A stretch of 64,000 nt of DNA from Phytophthora hibernalis (GCA_012656075.1 JAAKBF010000230.1:91306-155305), one strand, 5' to 3'. Counted from the stretch's first letter, positions 40,599-51,880 are shown. Notes: generated by a model from the sequence alone, not told the origin. Numbers and translations are program-made.

Positions 40599-42904
40599 CT
40601 AGCTCGTTGAATGCTTCACACTTTCCCGCGTCGTGGACTTGTTTGCACATCTTTCACCTCTTGAAACAGTAGTGCGCCTAATGCATGAGCCCACCACAGG
40701 CGGCACACGGGCCATATTGTCGGCGACCGTCACGTCCGCCGAGGCCTCGGTTGTCTCGGTCGTGCGGTTATTGGTTATTACCAACCCTCGGTCGGCGGTT
40801 GTCAGCCCGAGCGAACGTTCCTCGGCGGCGTGGCGACGCTCCGAATCATTCGCGGCAGCCACATGACCGTGGTCTTCATCCGACGCATATTCGTCGTCCG
40901 AGTACCTATCCGAGCCTCGGTCACCATTGCTCCGGGTCGTAACCCTCGGTATCATCATAACCCCACTCGTTGCCTCTACAGGTTCTCTCGCTGGTCGACC
41001 GAGCCATCCACCTTCAACGCAGCGACCATGTCTGTCAGTGCTTCAGCTAGAGTAACCCTCGGTCGGTATGGACGATCGTCTCGACGTCGGCTGTCGTCCC
41101 GATACCGATCTTCTCGACGACAGCCATCATCTCGGTCACACCTGTAGGGGTTCCGCGAATCCTCGGAGCGTCCATCATCACGACGACGACTATCATCCTG
41201 GCCCTTGGGACGTCGCACCGAGGCTCGCGTCCCTTTCTCCGCTCGCGACGTCGGAGGATATCATTTATCATATCTTCCAGGTCGTGGATATTCTTGACCC
41301 GCACGTGACACAGACGTTCTTCCAAGGCTCGGTCTTCGCACGTATCGAGAAAGTGTTCAACATGATCCTTGGCCTCACGACCGCCGTGCTCAAATTGTAC
41401 CCCGGCATTCCTGGCGTAGCCATTGAGCCGGTTCAGATAGTCGCAGACATGATCCTTCTCTTCACGCTTCGCCGAGTAGTACCGTGCTTTCGCCGATTGA
41501 TTAAATCGGGAACAGTAATACTTGATGAACGCATCACTCAACAATTTCCACGTTCGTCTCGTCTTCCGCGGGAGTTGTCGGTACCAATGCAGGGCGCCAT
41601 CTTGGAGGCTCAGCTCGAACGCCATACATCATTCATTCGGTGGCGTGTGCGTTCCCTTCATCTCGTAGATGCTCGGAGCCATTGCATTGACTTCTCGCTC
41701 TTGACTCGGAGGCCGAGATAAGGTTTGATGTTACCCAACGGGAGGTGCGTGGCGATTTCAAGCCTCGGTGTGGAACTCTCGTTCTCCATCGAGCTGAGCT
41801 CACGGATTTGGCGTGCCCATTCTCCAGTCACGTCACCCCTTTGGTCTTCGACGTCGAACGAATCATCGTCCGAGGAGTCGTCGGGCGTATCGAAGCGTCG
41901 TTCCATCGTCCGACTTGTACTTCGGCCCGCCGTCGGAGCGGTCCGCGTACCCTCGGAGCCCTTTGCCAATCGGCCGGTACGGTCCGCTGACCGAGGCGTA
42001 ACCATGTGTGAATCTTGAAAGTACGCCGAAGCGGTCCCTTTCGCTGAGAACACACCTGTCCCGACCGATTTCTCTAGCTGCCGCCCAGGAGTTGTCGGTA
42101 GCGGGACCCTCGATGGATCCATCCCCTCAGTCGTGCGTGAGGGCTCGTCCGACGGTTGGAGCCCGGTTCAGGCACACCAAAAACCGTCCGAAGCTTCTGT
42201 TTCCACTTACGCAGCGAGAGCGCGGCATCTTCGATCGGCCAACTTTGAAGGTCGGCTTTGGTGGGGAGTGCTTGAGGTTCACAGCCCATAGCGCGGAACA
42301 GTTGTACCGTGTCCTCGGCCACCTGTTGGATGCTCCACGATTCCACTGGGACAACAAGTTCTGCCTCGAGTTCCATTCACACGGCTCGTCGAATTGACTT
42401 TGGCGCAAAGGCCCGCATCCACTTGCTCTTCGTCATTATCACCTCCATGCATCTTCCCAAAACCTTGTTGGCCGTCGGAGGGTCTCCATTAACTGGAGGC
42501 CGATTACCGGTCGACCGAGAACTCGCGTCCTCGGTCATCGTCAGCGATCGGAGATCGCCGAGTCCATCTTCGTTGTCTTCGTGAGCTGGTTCAGGACCAG
42601 CCACTTCGTCCAACTCCTCGGTGAGGCTTCGCGCGAGCGACCTCACCCCTCCGCTACGGTCCGCTGAGACGGTAGCGGCTTCCGAAACCTCGGACATCGC
42701 TGTCGCTTCTTCCAGGTATTCGTCTTCGTCATCTTCTTTGGCTTCAGAGTAGTCCATCCGCACGTCGAAGCTGTCCGAACGCTCGTTGATCGACTCCAAA
42801 GTTGGGGTCGCGAGTGTCGGACCGGACCTCACCGAACCCTCGGTGCGCTCTCCGCTCGACTTCATCGGCGTTTCTGGTACCGCTGACTTCGCTCCTCTCA
42901 CCAT
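40599..42904 (-). pseudogene. Gypsy A copy 2: gag
   Basis: The start at 42904 (MVRGAKSAVPE) leads through the acidic segment to TGA-ATG at 42377. The middle segment keeps the frame where copy 1 is broken (LRTVFGVPEPGSNRRT) but has a two-base deletion shortly after. The capsid (41047..41625) retains seven extra residues (HGGREAK after GVQFE) absent from copy 1, then shifts frame near 41210. Zinc knuckles follow at about 40600..40800 in several frames. Confidence 0.8.
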
Positions 42905-42998
42905 CTTCTCTCTTCTTCTTCTTCTCTTGTCTTCTCTCGAATGCTCGTTAGGGTAAGAACCTATATACAACCAAGACACACAGAAAGTCACTCCCAAT

Positions 42999-43015
42999 CC
43001 CGGGTCGCAGCACCA
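42999..43015 (-). other. Primer-binding site, gypsy A copy 2
   Basis: The reverse complement reads TGGTGCTGCGACCCGGG, two bases inside the LTR end, as in the other copies. Confidence 0.87.
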
Positions 43016-43017
43016 GT

Positions 43018-43898
43018 TGTCGTGTAGGATCACGCAGAAATTCTCACTACCAAATGGTATGAGTCCCACAACAACACTCGCTTCCTTGTCAGGTCAACGA
43101 GCGTTGGATAAAACCTAAAGACCAGGAACGATCCCTTACGCCGGGTTGGATGTGACCCTCTGTACACCTAGGTTGTATTAGGTCAACAACCTGCACCACT
43201 AGCCACGAACGAGGGCTAGTATGCAATATTTCGCTTTCGCGCGAACCCCGCAGTCCCTCAGAAGGAAGGGTACCGGCTGTCAAGCCTAATACGGGTTTGC
43301 CAAGGTAAAACCTCGGCGGGTAGTAAAATATGTATGGAACACTCGGTTTCACTATAATTTATGGTGAACAACACTTCTCGTCGCTCCCAACACTCGGCCA
43401 CTCTAATCTCTTGGACTGACCAGCAACAAACCCTCGGTTCAATGTACCTTAGGCTCGCTGACCAGCATCCCACAAGCCGAGCGTATCCAGACCCTAAGAT
43501 CAGCTAGCTAGACTTCCCGAAGAGACGGACTTGACCCTTTGGTGACTTGGGGGAAGACTGCTGATTTATTTCTGTTGATCTATGGCTCTGAGAGCCTCTG
43601 TAGTCAATCCTATAGCTAGTCCTATACCTAAATACAAATATCTAATATGAACCGATCCCCGTGTGAGATCCTGTACCCAGCTCTATGAGACCGAGGGTAC
43701 GAAACTGAAATGAGTACAAACGAGGGTTCGAACTCTCAGCCGGGAATTTTTATACCCGACCGAGGCCTCGGTCCCTAAACTATCGTGGTCACTGTGGCGC
43801 GAGGAATGTAATCCGCCAATCAGGACACGCCGGTCACTTTCCTTCAGCAAGGGCAACCTTGCCGACTGGTGACCGAGCGCCCCAAACCCAACACCACA
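43018..43898 (-). repeat. Gypsy A LTR, copy 2, reverse orientation
   Basis: An 881-bp LTR. Its outer end (TGTGG on the minus strand, at 43898) joins directly to the end of the antisense coding region. It shares private variants (GTTCGAACCCTCG, CATAGAGCTGGGTAC, one base lost in ACACACGGGATC) with the oppositely oriented LTR at 45912 and not with the others. Confidence 0.92.
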
Positions 43899-45880
43899 GC
43901 CCACTCGATCACCTTGAACGAGTATTGGAGTAGTTGGGCTCCAACAAAAGCTCCTTCTGTGCTACGAGGCTTGCCGGGGCGTTCGACACACCACTCCCAA
44001 CACCGATACATCATTTGCTGGCGTAGCCGGTCTGCCCGGAGATTCCGAGCTTTGTTGTACCTCAGTCCAGGCGGCACGAAGCACGCCGGCCGAGGGATCA
44101 CCAGCCCCAAGTCTCTGATCCATACTCGGAAGGTACGCTTCAACTGCAGCAACATGAACCCAGTGGCGGCGCTCCATAGTGCTAGGCCCAGGTCTGCTTT
44201 CTCGGTCCGGTCCGTGGAGATACCCTGAAATTGGCGCCACATCTTGATGGACCGAGCCAGGCCGGTGGCGCGAGTTGAAATCTTGGTGCCAAGCGGGTGT
44301 TGGTCAGTAGCGAAACAACAGGGTCGCTCCGGCATTTTCAACCGCATTTGCTGCCAGGGATATGCTGGATTGGTCCAATCCGCAATGGCTTGGATGGCGG
44401 CCTCCGAGCACGGGGATTCGACACCCTTGGCAATAGGTGGAGTCAGGCTACTGTGAATTTGGCACCAGGCCGCCTGGACGCCCGGAGCAACGAACCCAGG
44501 CGTCAAATACGGCTCGGACATCAGAGCCAGGCGATGTGACGGTGTCCCTGGTGCAGTAGGCGCAGCCGGCGCGAAAGTACTCGGGTCGGTGCCAGGAACC
44601 GTGGAAAGCGTAGCCGTCACTTGGGTGTGTGACCGCCGGAGGCCCGACCGAGACCTCGGTGTATGCCCGATCGGCGGCAGCAGGAGGTGTCGAACCATCG
44701 GTGGGCCGACGGTACCACAATCGCAGGGACCGGGTAGAACCACCGAGGTCACGGACGTCGTGACCGAGGAGGTGATCGGTACTCCACCCGACGACGGCAA
44801 TGATGCGGAGACCGGTTGCGATACAGGAACAGCCGGCACGCTCGGTGGAGTCGGAGTCGATGGAGTCACGACCGAGGCCGTCGGCGACGATACTGGCGGC
44901 GTCGGGGTCACAGAGCTTTGGGGTGAGGTCAGAACACTTGGCGACCCTGAGGTCTGAGAAGACTCGGACGATGACGGGGAGCCAATGATGAAGAAATCGG
45001 ACGCCTCCAGAGTCTCTAGTTCCCGCTGAGACCGCAAAGTGGCCAACACCAACGCACGGCGGGTGGACCGACCATCACGACGAGACGGTGAAACCACTGC
45101 TGAAGAAAATGATCCATAAGCGAGGATCACGGCCGTCCGAGGATCGGTATCGACTTCGTCACCCGACAGGTCAATGACTTCGGCCGGGGTCGGAGGCACC
45201 GAGGATCCGGAGGCCGGTGGAGACCCAGGTGAAAGTCGGGCGGGAGCCACAGCGGTATTCAGAACCTCACCGAGGTCTGTGGCCTGCTCCATCCGGCTGT
45301 CGAGCGACGAATCGACTCGCCGAGGACGCTGACGGGCCACACCAACCACGAGCTGACCCAATTGGAGGAGACGCTGCTCGACCAGAGCAGAGACCGAAGG
45401 CTCGGTCGAGGCAACGGGAGTAGGAGTGACGCCGGAGGTGTCGGTCTGACACCCCACCGAGGCGAGACGAGTGTCGCGGGCGCCCATGGGTCCGGAGACC
45501 GCCGCGGGTGTGCCGTGAAGCCGGTATTCCTGGACTGGCGAGGCGTCGGTCGATGAAGGAGGCGTGCGAAGCGGCGAACCCTCGGTTACACCGCCGCCAG
45601 CCGGCGGAGGACCATCGGGACGTTGTGTAGTCGGTACCGAAGACTCGGCAGGGCCAGGAACGTCAGCAGAAGCATCGGCAGGCTCTGGCGATTTTGCGTG
45701 TGATATTGAAGGAAGATGGAACGAAGAGTTAGAAAGAGTGCAAGATGTTGAGGTGATGAAGGTGGAGGAGCCTACCTCGTCGCTCGGAGGTGATGGCACG
45801 GAGAGCGGCGGCGGTGGCGTCGCTGAGAAGACGCGACGGATGAACCATGGTGCGAAGATGCGAAGCGCCACGGCGCGCAC
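43899..45880 (-). CDS. Antisense ORF of gypsy A, copy 2
   Basis: The frame runs 678 codons from 45880 to 43844, its last ~18 codons being LTR read-through. By comparison with 19597, the true start is probably MVHPSRLLSDATAAALRAIT at 45848, followed by a frameshift near 45790. Features: Pro/Ser-rich N-terminus, EVIDLSGDEVDTDPRTAVI (acidic, SUMO-interaction-like), a Val/Thr/Pro/Ser spacer, and the C-terminal segment with AWCQIHSSLTPPIAKGVESP, STRATGLARSIKMWRQFQG and LLQYSFKVIEWA. Against copy 1 it lacks about 1.15 kb coding for the coiled coil. The long uninterrupted frame amid decayed pol genes suggests constraint or chance GC-rich openness; I cannot decide between them by eye. Confidence 0.6.
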
Positions 45881-45911
45881 TGCTTGTAAGCTTGCGTCGA
45901 GGCGGGGCAGT

Positions 45912-46798
45912 TGTTGGCGTTCGATTTTGGGGCGCTCGGTCGCCAGTCGGCAAGGTTGCCCTTGCTGAAGGAAAGTGACCGGCGTGTCCTGATTGGCGGA
46001 TTACATTCCTCGCGCCACAGTGACCACGATAGTTTAGGGACCGAGGCCTCGGTCGGGTATAAAAATTCCCGGCTGAGAGTTCGAACCCTCGTTTGTACCC
46101 ATTTCAGTTTCGTACCCTCGGTCTCATAGAGCTGGGTACAGGATCACACACGGGATCGGTTCATACTAGATATTTGTATTTAGGTATAGGACTAGCTATA
46201 TGATTGACTACAGAGGCTCTCAGAGCCATAGATCAACAGAAATAAATCAGCAGTCTTCCCCCAAGTCACGAAGGGTCAAGTCCGTCTTCGGGAAGTCTAG
46301 CTAGCTGATCTTAGGGTCTGGATACGCTCGGCTTGTGGGATGCTGGTCAGCGAGCCTAAGGTACATTGAACCGAGGGTTTGTTGCTGGTCAGTCCAAGAG
46401 ATTAGAGTGGCCGAGTGTTGGGAGCGACGAGAAGTGTTGTTCACCATAAATTATAGTGAAACCGAGTGTTCCATACATATTTTACTACCCGCCGAGGTTT
46501 TACCTTGGCAAACCCGTATTAGGCTTGACAGCCGGTACCCTTCCTTCTGAGGGACTGCGGGGTTCGCGCGAAAGCGAAATATTGCATACTAGCCCTCGTT
46601 CGTGGCTAGTGGTGCAGGTTATTGGGTTGGCCTAATACAACCTAGGTGTACAGAAGGTTCACATCCACCCGGCGTAAGGGATCGTTCCTGGTCTTTAGGT
46701 TTTATCCAACGCTCGTTGACCTGACAAGGGGAAGCGAGTGTTGTTGGTGGGACTCATACCATTTGGTAGTGAGAATTTCTGCGTGATCCTACACGACA
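45912..46798 (+). repeat. Gypsy A 3' LTR beside antisense ORF copy 2
   Basis: Starts TGTTGGCGTTCG, ends ACACGACA, and is preceded by the tract GGCGGGGCAGT. It is an 887-bp near-identical partner of 43018..43898 but in opposite orientation. It is followed directly by the tail of gypsy B. Confidence 0.92.
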
Positions 46799-47266
46799 AC
46801 CGGGAACGCCAAGCCAACATTTTCGCCCAGCAACGCGCAGACTCATAATGATAGAACTCCACGTTGCGAGTCTGACGCATTGAAGGAGTCTCTCGAGCTT
46901 CATGCGCAGCCACCTGTGCCGCACGAGCGCGCAGTGTCGTGATTGACAACTGCATGGTGCTGGCAATTCCACCGTGCCTGGAGTCGGCGAAGGCTGACTC
47001 GGCGAAGGAGTGTTCGGAGTCTTCTTGGATGACTTCGACGAGTGCGAACCCGTCGAACGCTTGTTGGAAGCCGGCGTCTTGCCTTCCGTAGATGACTTGG
47101 CGACAGGAGCAACGGCTCGAACCGTTTTTGGGTTTGAAGTCTTAGGTATGGCGTCCTCGACGGGCTTCTTAAAAGTGACAGTACTTGACTCGACGAGATT
47201 TCCAACTGAAGGAAAGTTGGAGAGCGGAATGATGGCCGAGACACTCACCATCCTGGCTCGTATCAC
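46799..47266 (-). pseudogene. Antisense ORF of gypsy B, N-terminal part
   Basis: Starts just inside the B 3' LTR (MIRARMVSVSAIIPLSNFPS at 47266, or the second Met). It is Ser/Lys/Thr/Pro-rich (TPASNKRSTGSHSSKSSKKT, then PSPSQPSPTPGTVELPAP). After a likely shift near 46970 another frame gives ARAAQVAAHEARETPSMRQT. It is cut off by the gypsy A LTR. Position and composition parallel the antisense frames of families A and D. Confidence 0.55.
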
Positions 47267-47278
47267 GCCGGGGGAAGT

Positions 47279-48296
47279 TGTGGTGTAGGAAAATCCAGTT
47301 TTTGGTGACCCTACATTAGGGATGCCTAAACTAGGTCAGTGGGTGCATCGCACTCAAGAGGATCAAGAGGGTACACCATCAAGTGGGTACACCGCCGAGT
47401 GGATACATCGCACTCAACAAGGAACGGGTTTAAACGGGAACCGCACTTAGCTGGACTCTGCGAAGGACGGACTCAGCGATGGACGGACTCGGCGAAAGTT
47501 GGACTCGGCGAAAGTTGAACTCGGCGAAAGTCTACTCGGCGAGAATATGCCTCGAGGGATATATATCAACTGGGGGGATAAATCAGGATCTGGGCGAAGT
47601 GTCGCCGAGAGGTAGGTAAACAGATCGACACCAAGGGACAGAGCTGAGCGAAGAGTCGCAGGGAGATCTATAACGACTCCATTTCATAAGATATTTGTAA
47701 ACGACCAATAGAAGTCCCTAGGGAAGAGCCCGAAAAGGCTCTCCGAAGACATTGAGATAACAATCAGAGCAGAATCTTCTAAGTACAAGAACAGCGTACA
47801 CTTTTCCTGTAAGTCCCTGCGTGGGCTGGATTATGTCTGCCGTCGTTCCCCGAGAGGCATTGCTTGTAGGGGAGCCGTCTGGTAGCGCCAAGAGATCAAG
47901 GTCGACCCGGGGTGGGCGCTTCTCGCTACCCAGCGAAGACAAGTCTCGTCGATTGGACGAGCCGGTGGGTCTGCACAACCCAGGACACCGTAACCTCCTA
48001 GCTGGGCGTAATCTGCACCTGGTGACCTGTAAACGCGCTCGCGCGCTGCTGTCCATCCTTTGGTGGAGGGCACAGGATTTTGCACGGAGACTGCCCCGCT
48101 CAGGCGAGTCTCTGGAGAGTTTGGAGCTTGGTACTTGTTGGGATCAACACTCAACTGAACCCCGGCTGGGGCGAACCGCAAAGGGAACCGACAGGAACCC
48201 TGCGCAAGCCCAACATCGCCGACCTGACTCGGCGAATTGTTGTGCTGTTGCGTGGAAGCCGAACTAACGACGTTTTGTGTGAATCACAACACCACA
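47279..48296 (+). repeat. Gypsy family B 3' LTR, complete
   Basis: 1018 bp with perfect 8-bp inverted termini TGTGGTGT..ACACCACA, preceded by the tract CGGGGGAAGT. It contains the GACTCGGCGAAAGTTG array (about 47460..47550). Related copies are at 4204..5178 and 60745..60840. Confidence 0.87.
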
Positions 48297-49367
48297 CGAT
48301 TGAATTTGACCGCGGGAAACGTTGGGAAACATCTTCTCGCTCCCGATTGGCTGGTAAAGTCTTAGGGAGGATGTAGCGGTGCTACTAGAAGAGTGACCGG
48401 TCACTCTTCCGAGATGGATACACATCGACTCCGCGTCACAAATGGTGTGGGACAACCATAGCCACGTCACCGACCATTACATATAGGACAAACTATGAGT
48501 TACTAAGAATTTATTACAGGCCAATTTCAGGTTCACCTATAAATACACTCAGTCTTTAAACTACGCTATTCTAGCCGCTCAGCTCCCGCAGACCAGGCGC
48601 TCGTGAACTGCCGTTCACATAGAGTTTGTATACTATTGAAGCTACGCTTCCTCAAGCAAGGTGCTTGTGTGACCCCCGTCACATGTGGCATGCTTGAGAG
48701 ATGCTCTTCAACATGTATTTGTTTGCAGCCTCCATTTGGTTCCGTTTGCAACATTGACTAGTTTTTACTTGTCTTTTGTATTGGATTGGGCTGCAAACTT
48801 ACGCGATACCGGTACTTGCTTCTGAAGTCGCAAGCGTGCAGCCAGCCAATCAGCGACGGCGATCGCCGAAATGCAGCAATGTACCGGTTTTCTACCGATA
48901 CAGTATATTACCGGTAAATAGCTCCAGCTCAGACCTCCGCCACCCCGTTTCTGTGCTTCTCGCTCTATTTTCCAACCAATAGCTTCAACCTACGCGCTCG
49001 AAAAAGCCCCCACACATAAGTTCACAGACACACCCTGGCTCCGGGCCGGAGCCGCCAGTCGCGTTGTCGCCAGCGAATCGCACGCTCCGGGCCCTGCCTC
49101 TCGCAAGCTCCGGCCTCTTTCTGCGCCGAACTGGACGACCGCCATCGTCCGCCGCTCGCCTGTCGGTGTGACGCACTCCGATCCGCCGCCCGACGAGCGG
49201 CATTTCGCGCTCCAGCCCACGAGCGCCAGAGCTCCGAGTCTTCGCCCAAGTGCGCGAGTCGCCAGCAGAGTTTCCAGCGTTCCCGTGTCTGCTGCCGGAC
49301 CACACGCCGCTCCTAGGACCGCACAGCGACTGCCCTCCTCGCTCCTCTTTGTCTTGACGTCGCCCAC
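48297..49367. other. Intergenic region upstream of ankyrin gene
   Basis: No gene seen. A 22-bp perfect palindrome (48388..48409, centre GACCGGTC) lies near the LTR B edge. The last 350 bp are GC-rich and C-biased on the plus strand and probably hold the promoter and 5' leader of the ankyrin-repeat gene. Confidence 0.5.
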
Positions 49368-49381
49368 CTCATTCGCCACTT
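49368..49381 (+). promoter_or_regulatory. Oomycete initiator-like motif before ankyrin gene
   Basis: CTCATTCGCCACTT matches the oomycete Inr core (TCATT followed by YYNNAWTT-like sequence) and ends 7 bp before the ATG. If it is used, the 5' leader would be under 20 bases, short but seen in oomycetes. A further in-frame ATG (codon 22) could serve if transcription begins later. Confidence 0.4.
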
Positions 49382-49387
49382 GGCCGC

Positions 49388-51880
49388 ATGCACGCCACGA
49401 GCTCCAGCACGCAGAGCGGAGGCAGCCCCGTCACGGAGGACGAGGAGTCCATGTCGCCCTTCTCGTCGCCTTCCTCCGCCTCCACCAACGGCGCCAGCTT
49501 CGCGCAGCTGCTGCAGCGAGCGGCGCAGACTGGAGACGTCAAGCAGATCGCCAAGCTCGTGCAGACGGCTCGCACCAGCACCTCCTCGCCATCCTCCAGC
49601 GTTGATATCCCCAAACGCACCTCGTCCGATGCCTCCTCGTCCGATACCTGGTTGGACGCTGCAGACGAAGACGGCTTCACTGCTCTGCATCTCGCCTGTG
49701 TAAGCGGTCACGATGCTGCCGTACTCGAGCTGCTGCAAGCTGGCGCGCACCTGGAAGTTGCGACCCCTGAGGGGTTCACAGCGCTCATGTTCGCAGCTTG
49801 GGCTGGATCGCTGTCCCTGGTGCAAACGCTCATCTCGCACGGAGCCGATGTCATGGCACGGGACGTGGACGGCAACGATGCCGCCTTCATTGCCCAGATG
49901 AACGAGCACGCGAGCGTGGCCAAGTACCTACAGCAGCAACTGGACAACCCAGAGGACCCGCCGAGGAAACCGCACAGTTCGTCGTCATCGAAAAAGAGCG
50001 GGCGGGGGCAGGACCTCCACTCTGCAGAGAGCTCTCCGGTCAAGTCTATAAAGTCCAGCAGCTCCAGCGCTTCCACTGGAACTGAAGGCAGTGGCCTTGA
50101 CAGCAGCAGCAGTGCCTCGACGTGCTCGTCGCCCGAGCAGCTTGCTAGGAAAATGCTGCTCACGGAGGAAGCGAGCCCCTCCGGAGATACCGACGGCGCT
50201 ACACCGCTACACGTTGCGGCTATGCACGGACAATTGGAGACCGTCAAGGTGCTCGTGGCTCGCGGTGCAAGTCTGTCGGCTGCACTGCCGGGTGGCGCGA
50301 CTGGATTGCACTTGGCGTCGGCATCGGGCTTCGTTGACATCGCCTCGTATTTGATTGATCAGGGTCTCCCCGTGGACGAGCGCACGGTTGCAGGCACCAC
50401 TCCGTTGCACGAGGCAGCCTACCAAGGACACATGGACGTGGCCGCGCTGCTTCTCGAGCGTGGGGCCAACGTGGATGCAGCGACTGAGCGCGGCACGACG
50501 CCACTGCATCGTGCAGCTGAGAACGGCCACGTGGAAATCGCCGAGCTGCTGATTGCCCATGGAGCACATATTGATGCTGTGACGACGGATTATTTAGCGG
50601 CGGCTGGGGATGGCGAAGCTACGGGCGATGAGAGCTCTCGTCGGCGACGCCGTCGGAGGCACAAAAAGTCGGTTGCTGTAAAAACGGAAGCCGACGAAGC
50701 TCCCGAGTCTGAGCCACGGACTCCTGATGAACTGGAGAAGGAAGCCTCTGCTTGCCGATCCAGCCAAGTCGCGCTATGTCTTGCAGCCAAAAACGGCCAC
50801 TTGGACATGGTGCAGTACTTGCTGACACGCGGAGCGGCTACCGCGACGGATCTTGCGAGACTGGAGCCATCGAGGAACCCACTCATGTTAGCTGCTCGAC
50901 GCGGGCACCTGGAGATCGTTCGCTTCCTATTGGCTCACGAAGAGTGCGCGTCTAGCTTGTCCGACGCAAAGTCACGGGTCTTATGCTGTGCTGCAGAGCA
51001 CGGCTACCTGCAGATGGTGGAGCACGCGCTAGCTTGTGGAGCCGACATCGAGGCGATTGGTGGTAAGAAGCTAGGCACTCCGTTGGTGCTAGCGGCTCGA
51101 CAGGGCCACTTGGCGGTAGTGCTGCATTTACTGTGGGGTGGTGCGAAGCTGAACGCTGCCACGCCGTCGGCGGGCTACACGGCACTGCATTATGCAGCCA
51201 AGCACGGGCACCTTACCGTTGTCAACAGCCTTCTGCTCAATGGCGCTGATGTGGACGCTGTCGGCACCCAGCGCCACTCATCGCCACTCCATTTGGCAGC
51301 CGAATCAGGCCACGGGGACGTGGTGCGCTGCTTACTGTCCTTTGACGCGAACGTAGATGCCGAGAAGCACCCGGGTACTATGACAGCTCTGCACATTGCG
51401 GCCGAACGCGGGCATGCAGGTGTGGCGCGCGAGCTGCTGTCGCACGGAGCGCAAGTCGAAGCGCAGGCGCAGAACGACCTACGAGCGCTGTTCATCGCTG
51501 CCTACTGTGGCCACAAGACTGTCGCTGAGTTGTTATTGGACCACGGAGCCGTGCTGGAGGCCACATCGGGCACGAACAAGACCACACCTTTGCGCGGAGC
51601 TGTGTCGAAGGGCCGGGCTGATGTGGTAGAACTGCTCCTGGCACGCGGAGCCGATGCCAACGCGACACAACCCACGGATGGCACCACGAGCTTGCATAGC
51701 GCGGCTGCCAACGACTTTGGAGGCATCCTGAAGGTGCTAGTGGCAGCAGGCGCCGACCCGGACCGGGTGGATCGTGAGGGACGCACGCCGATGGACTACG
51801 CCGCGTCGGACCCTGTACGTCTGCAGCTGCGCCTCGCACTGCTCAAGTCTCACTGGCAGAGGCAGGATGGCCACGAGTGA
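49388..51880 (+). CDS. Ankyrin-repeat protein, 830 residues
   Basis: One uninterrupted exon. Residues 1-90 are Ser/Thr-rich and acidic. Ankyrin repeats begin near residue 93 (GFTALHLACVSGHDAAVLEL) with two to three units to 182. A Ser-rich linker (195-260) follows, then four units (268-400; GTTPLHEAAYQGHMDVAALL, GTTPLHRAAENGHVEIAELL). A basic stretch RRRRRRHKK at 418-426 is a likely nuclear-localisation signal, followed by an acidic linker. About ten more units run to near 810 (YTALHYAAKHGHLTVVNSLL, MTALHIAAERGHAGVARELL). There is no kinase, channel or other catalytic domain. Ankyrin arrays bind protein partners, so a scaffold role is likely; the partner is unknown. G+C and codon use are high and even, unlike the flanking repeats. 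It is the clearest host gene in the window. Confidence 0.92.
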   Translation: MHATSSSTQSGGSPVTEDEESMSPFSSPSSASTNGASFAQLLQRAAQTGDVKQIAKLVQTARTSTSSPSSSVDIPKRTSSDASSSDTWLDAADEDGFTALHLACVSGHDAAVLELLQAGAHLEVATPEGFTALMFAAWAGSLSLVQTLISHGADVMARDVDGNDAAFIAQMNEHASVAKYLQQQLDNPEDPPRKPHSSSSSKKSGRGQDLHSAESSPVKSIKSSSSSASTGTEGSGLDSSSSASTCSSPEQLARKMLLTEEASPSGDTDGATPLHVAAMHGQLETVKVLVARGASLSAALPGGATGLHLASASGFVDIASYLIDQGLPVDERTVAGTTPLHEAAYQGHMDVAALLLERGANVDAATERGTTPLHRAAENGHVEIAELLIAHGAHIDAVTTDYLAAAGDGEATGDESSRRRRRRRHKKSVAVKTEADEAPESEPRTPDELEKEASACRSSQVALCLAAKNGHLDMVQYLLTRGAATATDLARLEPSRNPLMLAARRGHLEIVRFLLAHEECASSLSDAKSRVLCCAAEHGYLQMVEHALACGADIEAIGGKKLGTPLVLAARQGHLAVVLHLLWGGAKLNAATPSAGYTALHYAAKHGHLTVVNSLLLNGADVDAVGTQRHSSPLHLAAESGHGDVVRCLLSFDANVDAEKHPGTMTALHIAAERGHAGVARELLSHGAQVEAQAQNDLRALFIAAYCGHKTVAELLLDHGAVLEATSGTNKTTPLRGAVSKGRADVVELLLARGADANATQPTDGTTSLHSAAANDFGGILKVLVAAGADPDRVDREGRTPMDYAASDPVRLQLRLALLKSHWQRQDGHE

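Larger units (their letters stand above)
38463..43898 (-). mobile_element. Gypsy A copy 2, inverted and 3'-truncated
   Basis: Reads leftward: LTR (43018..43898), primer-binding site, gag, zinc knuckles, protease with the same nad1 insert, linker and the start of RT. Similarity to copy 1 ends at 38463, just after the RT fingers (corresponding to about 12590), where unrelated sequence begins. It shares with copy 1 the TGA-ATG in gag and the TGA before the capsid. Confidence 0.88.

Noticed and set aside
49388..49720. Alternative plus-strand frames around 49168..49703
   Set aside because: They overlap the 5' end of the ankyrin gene in other frames and show only GC-rich Arg/Ser/Pro composition.
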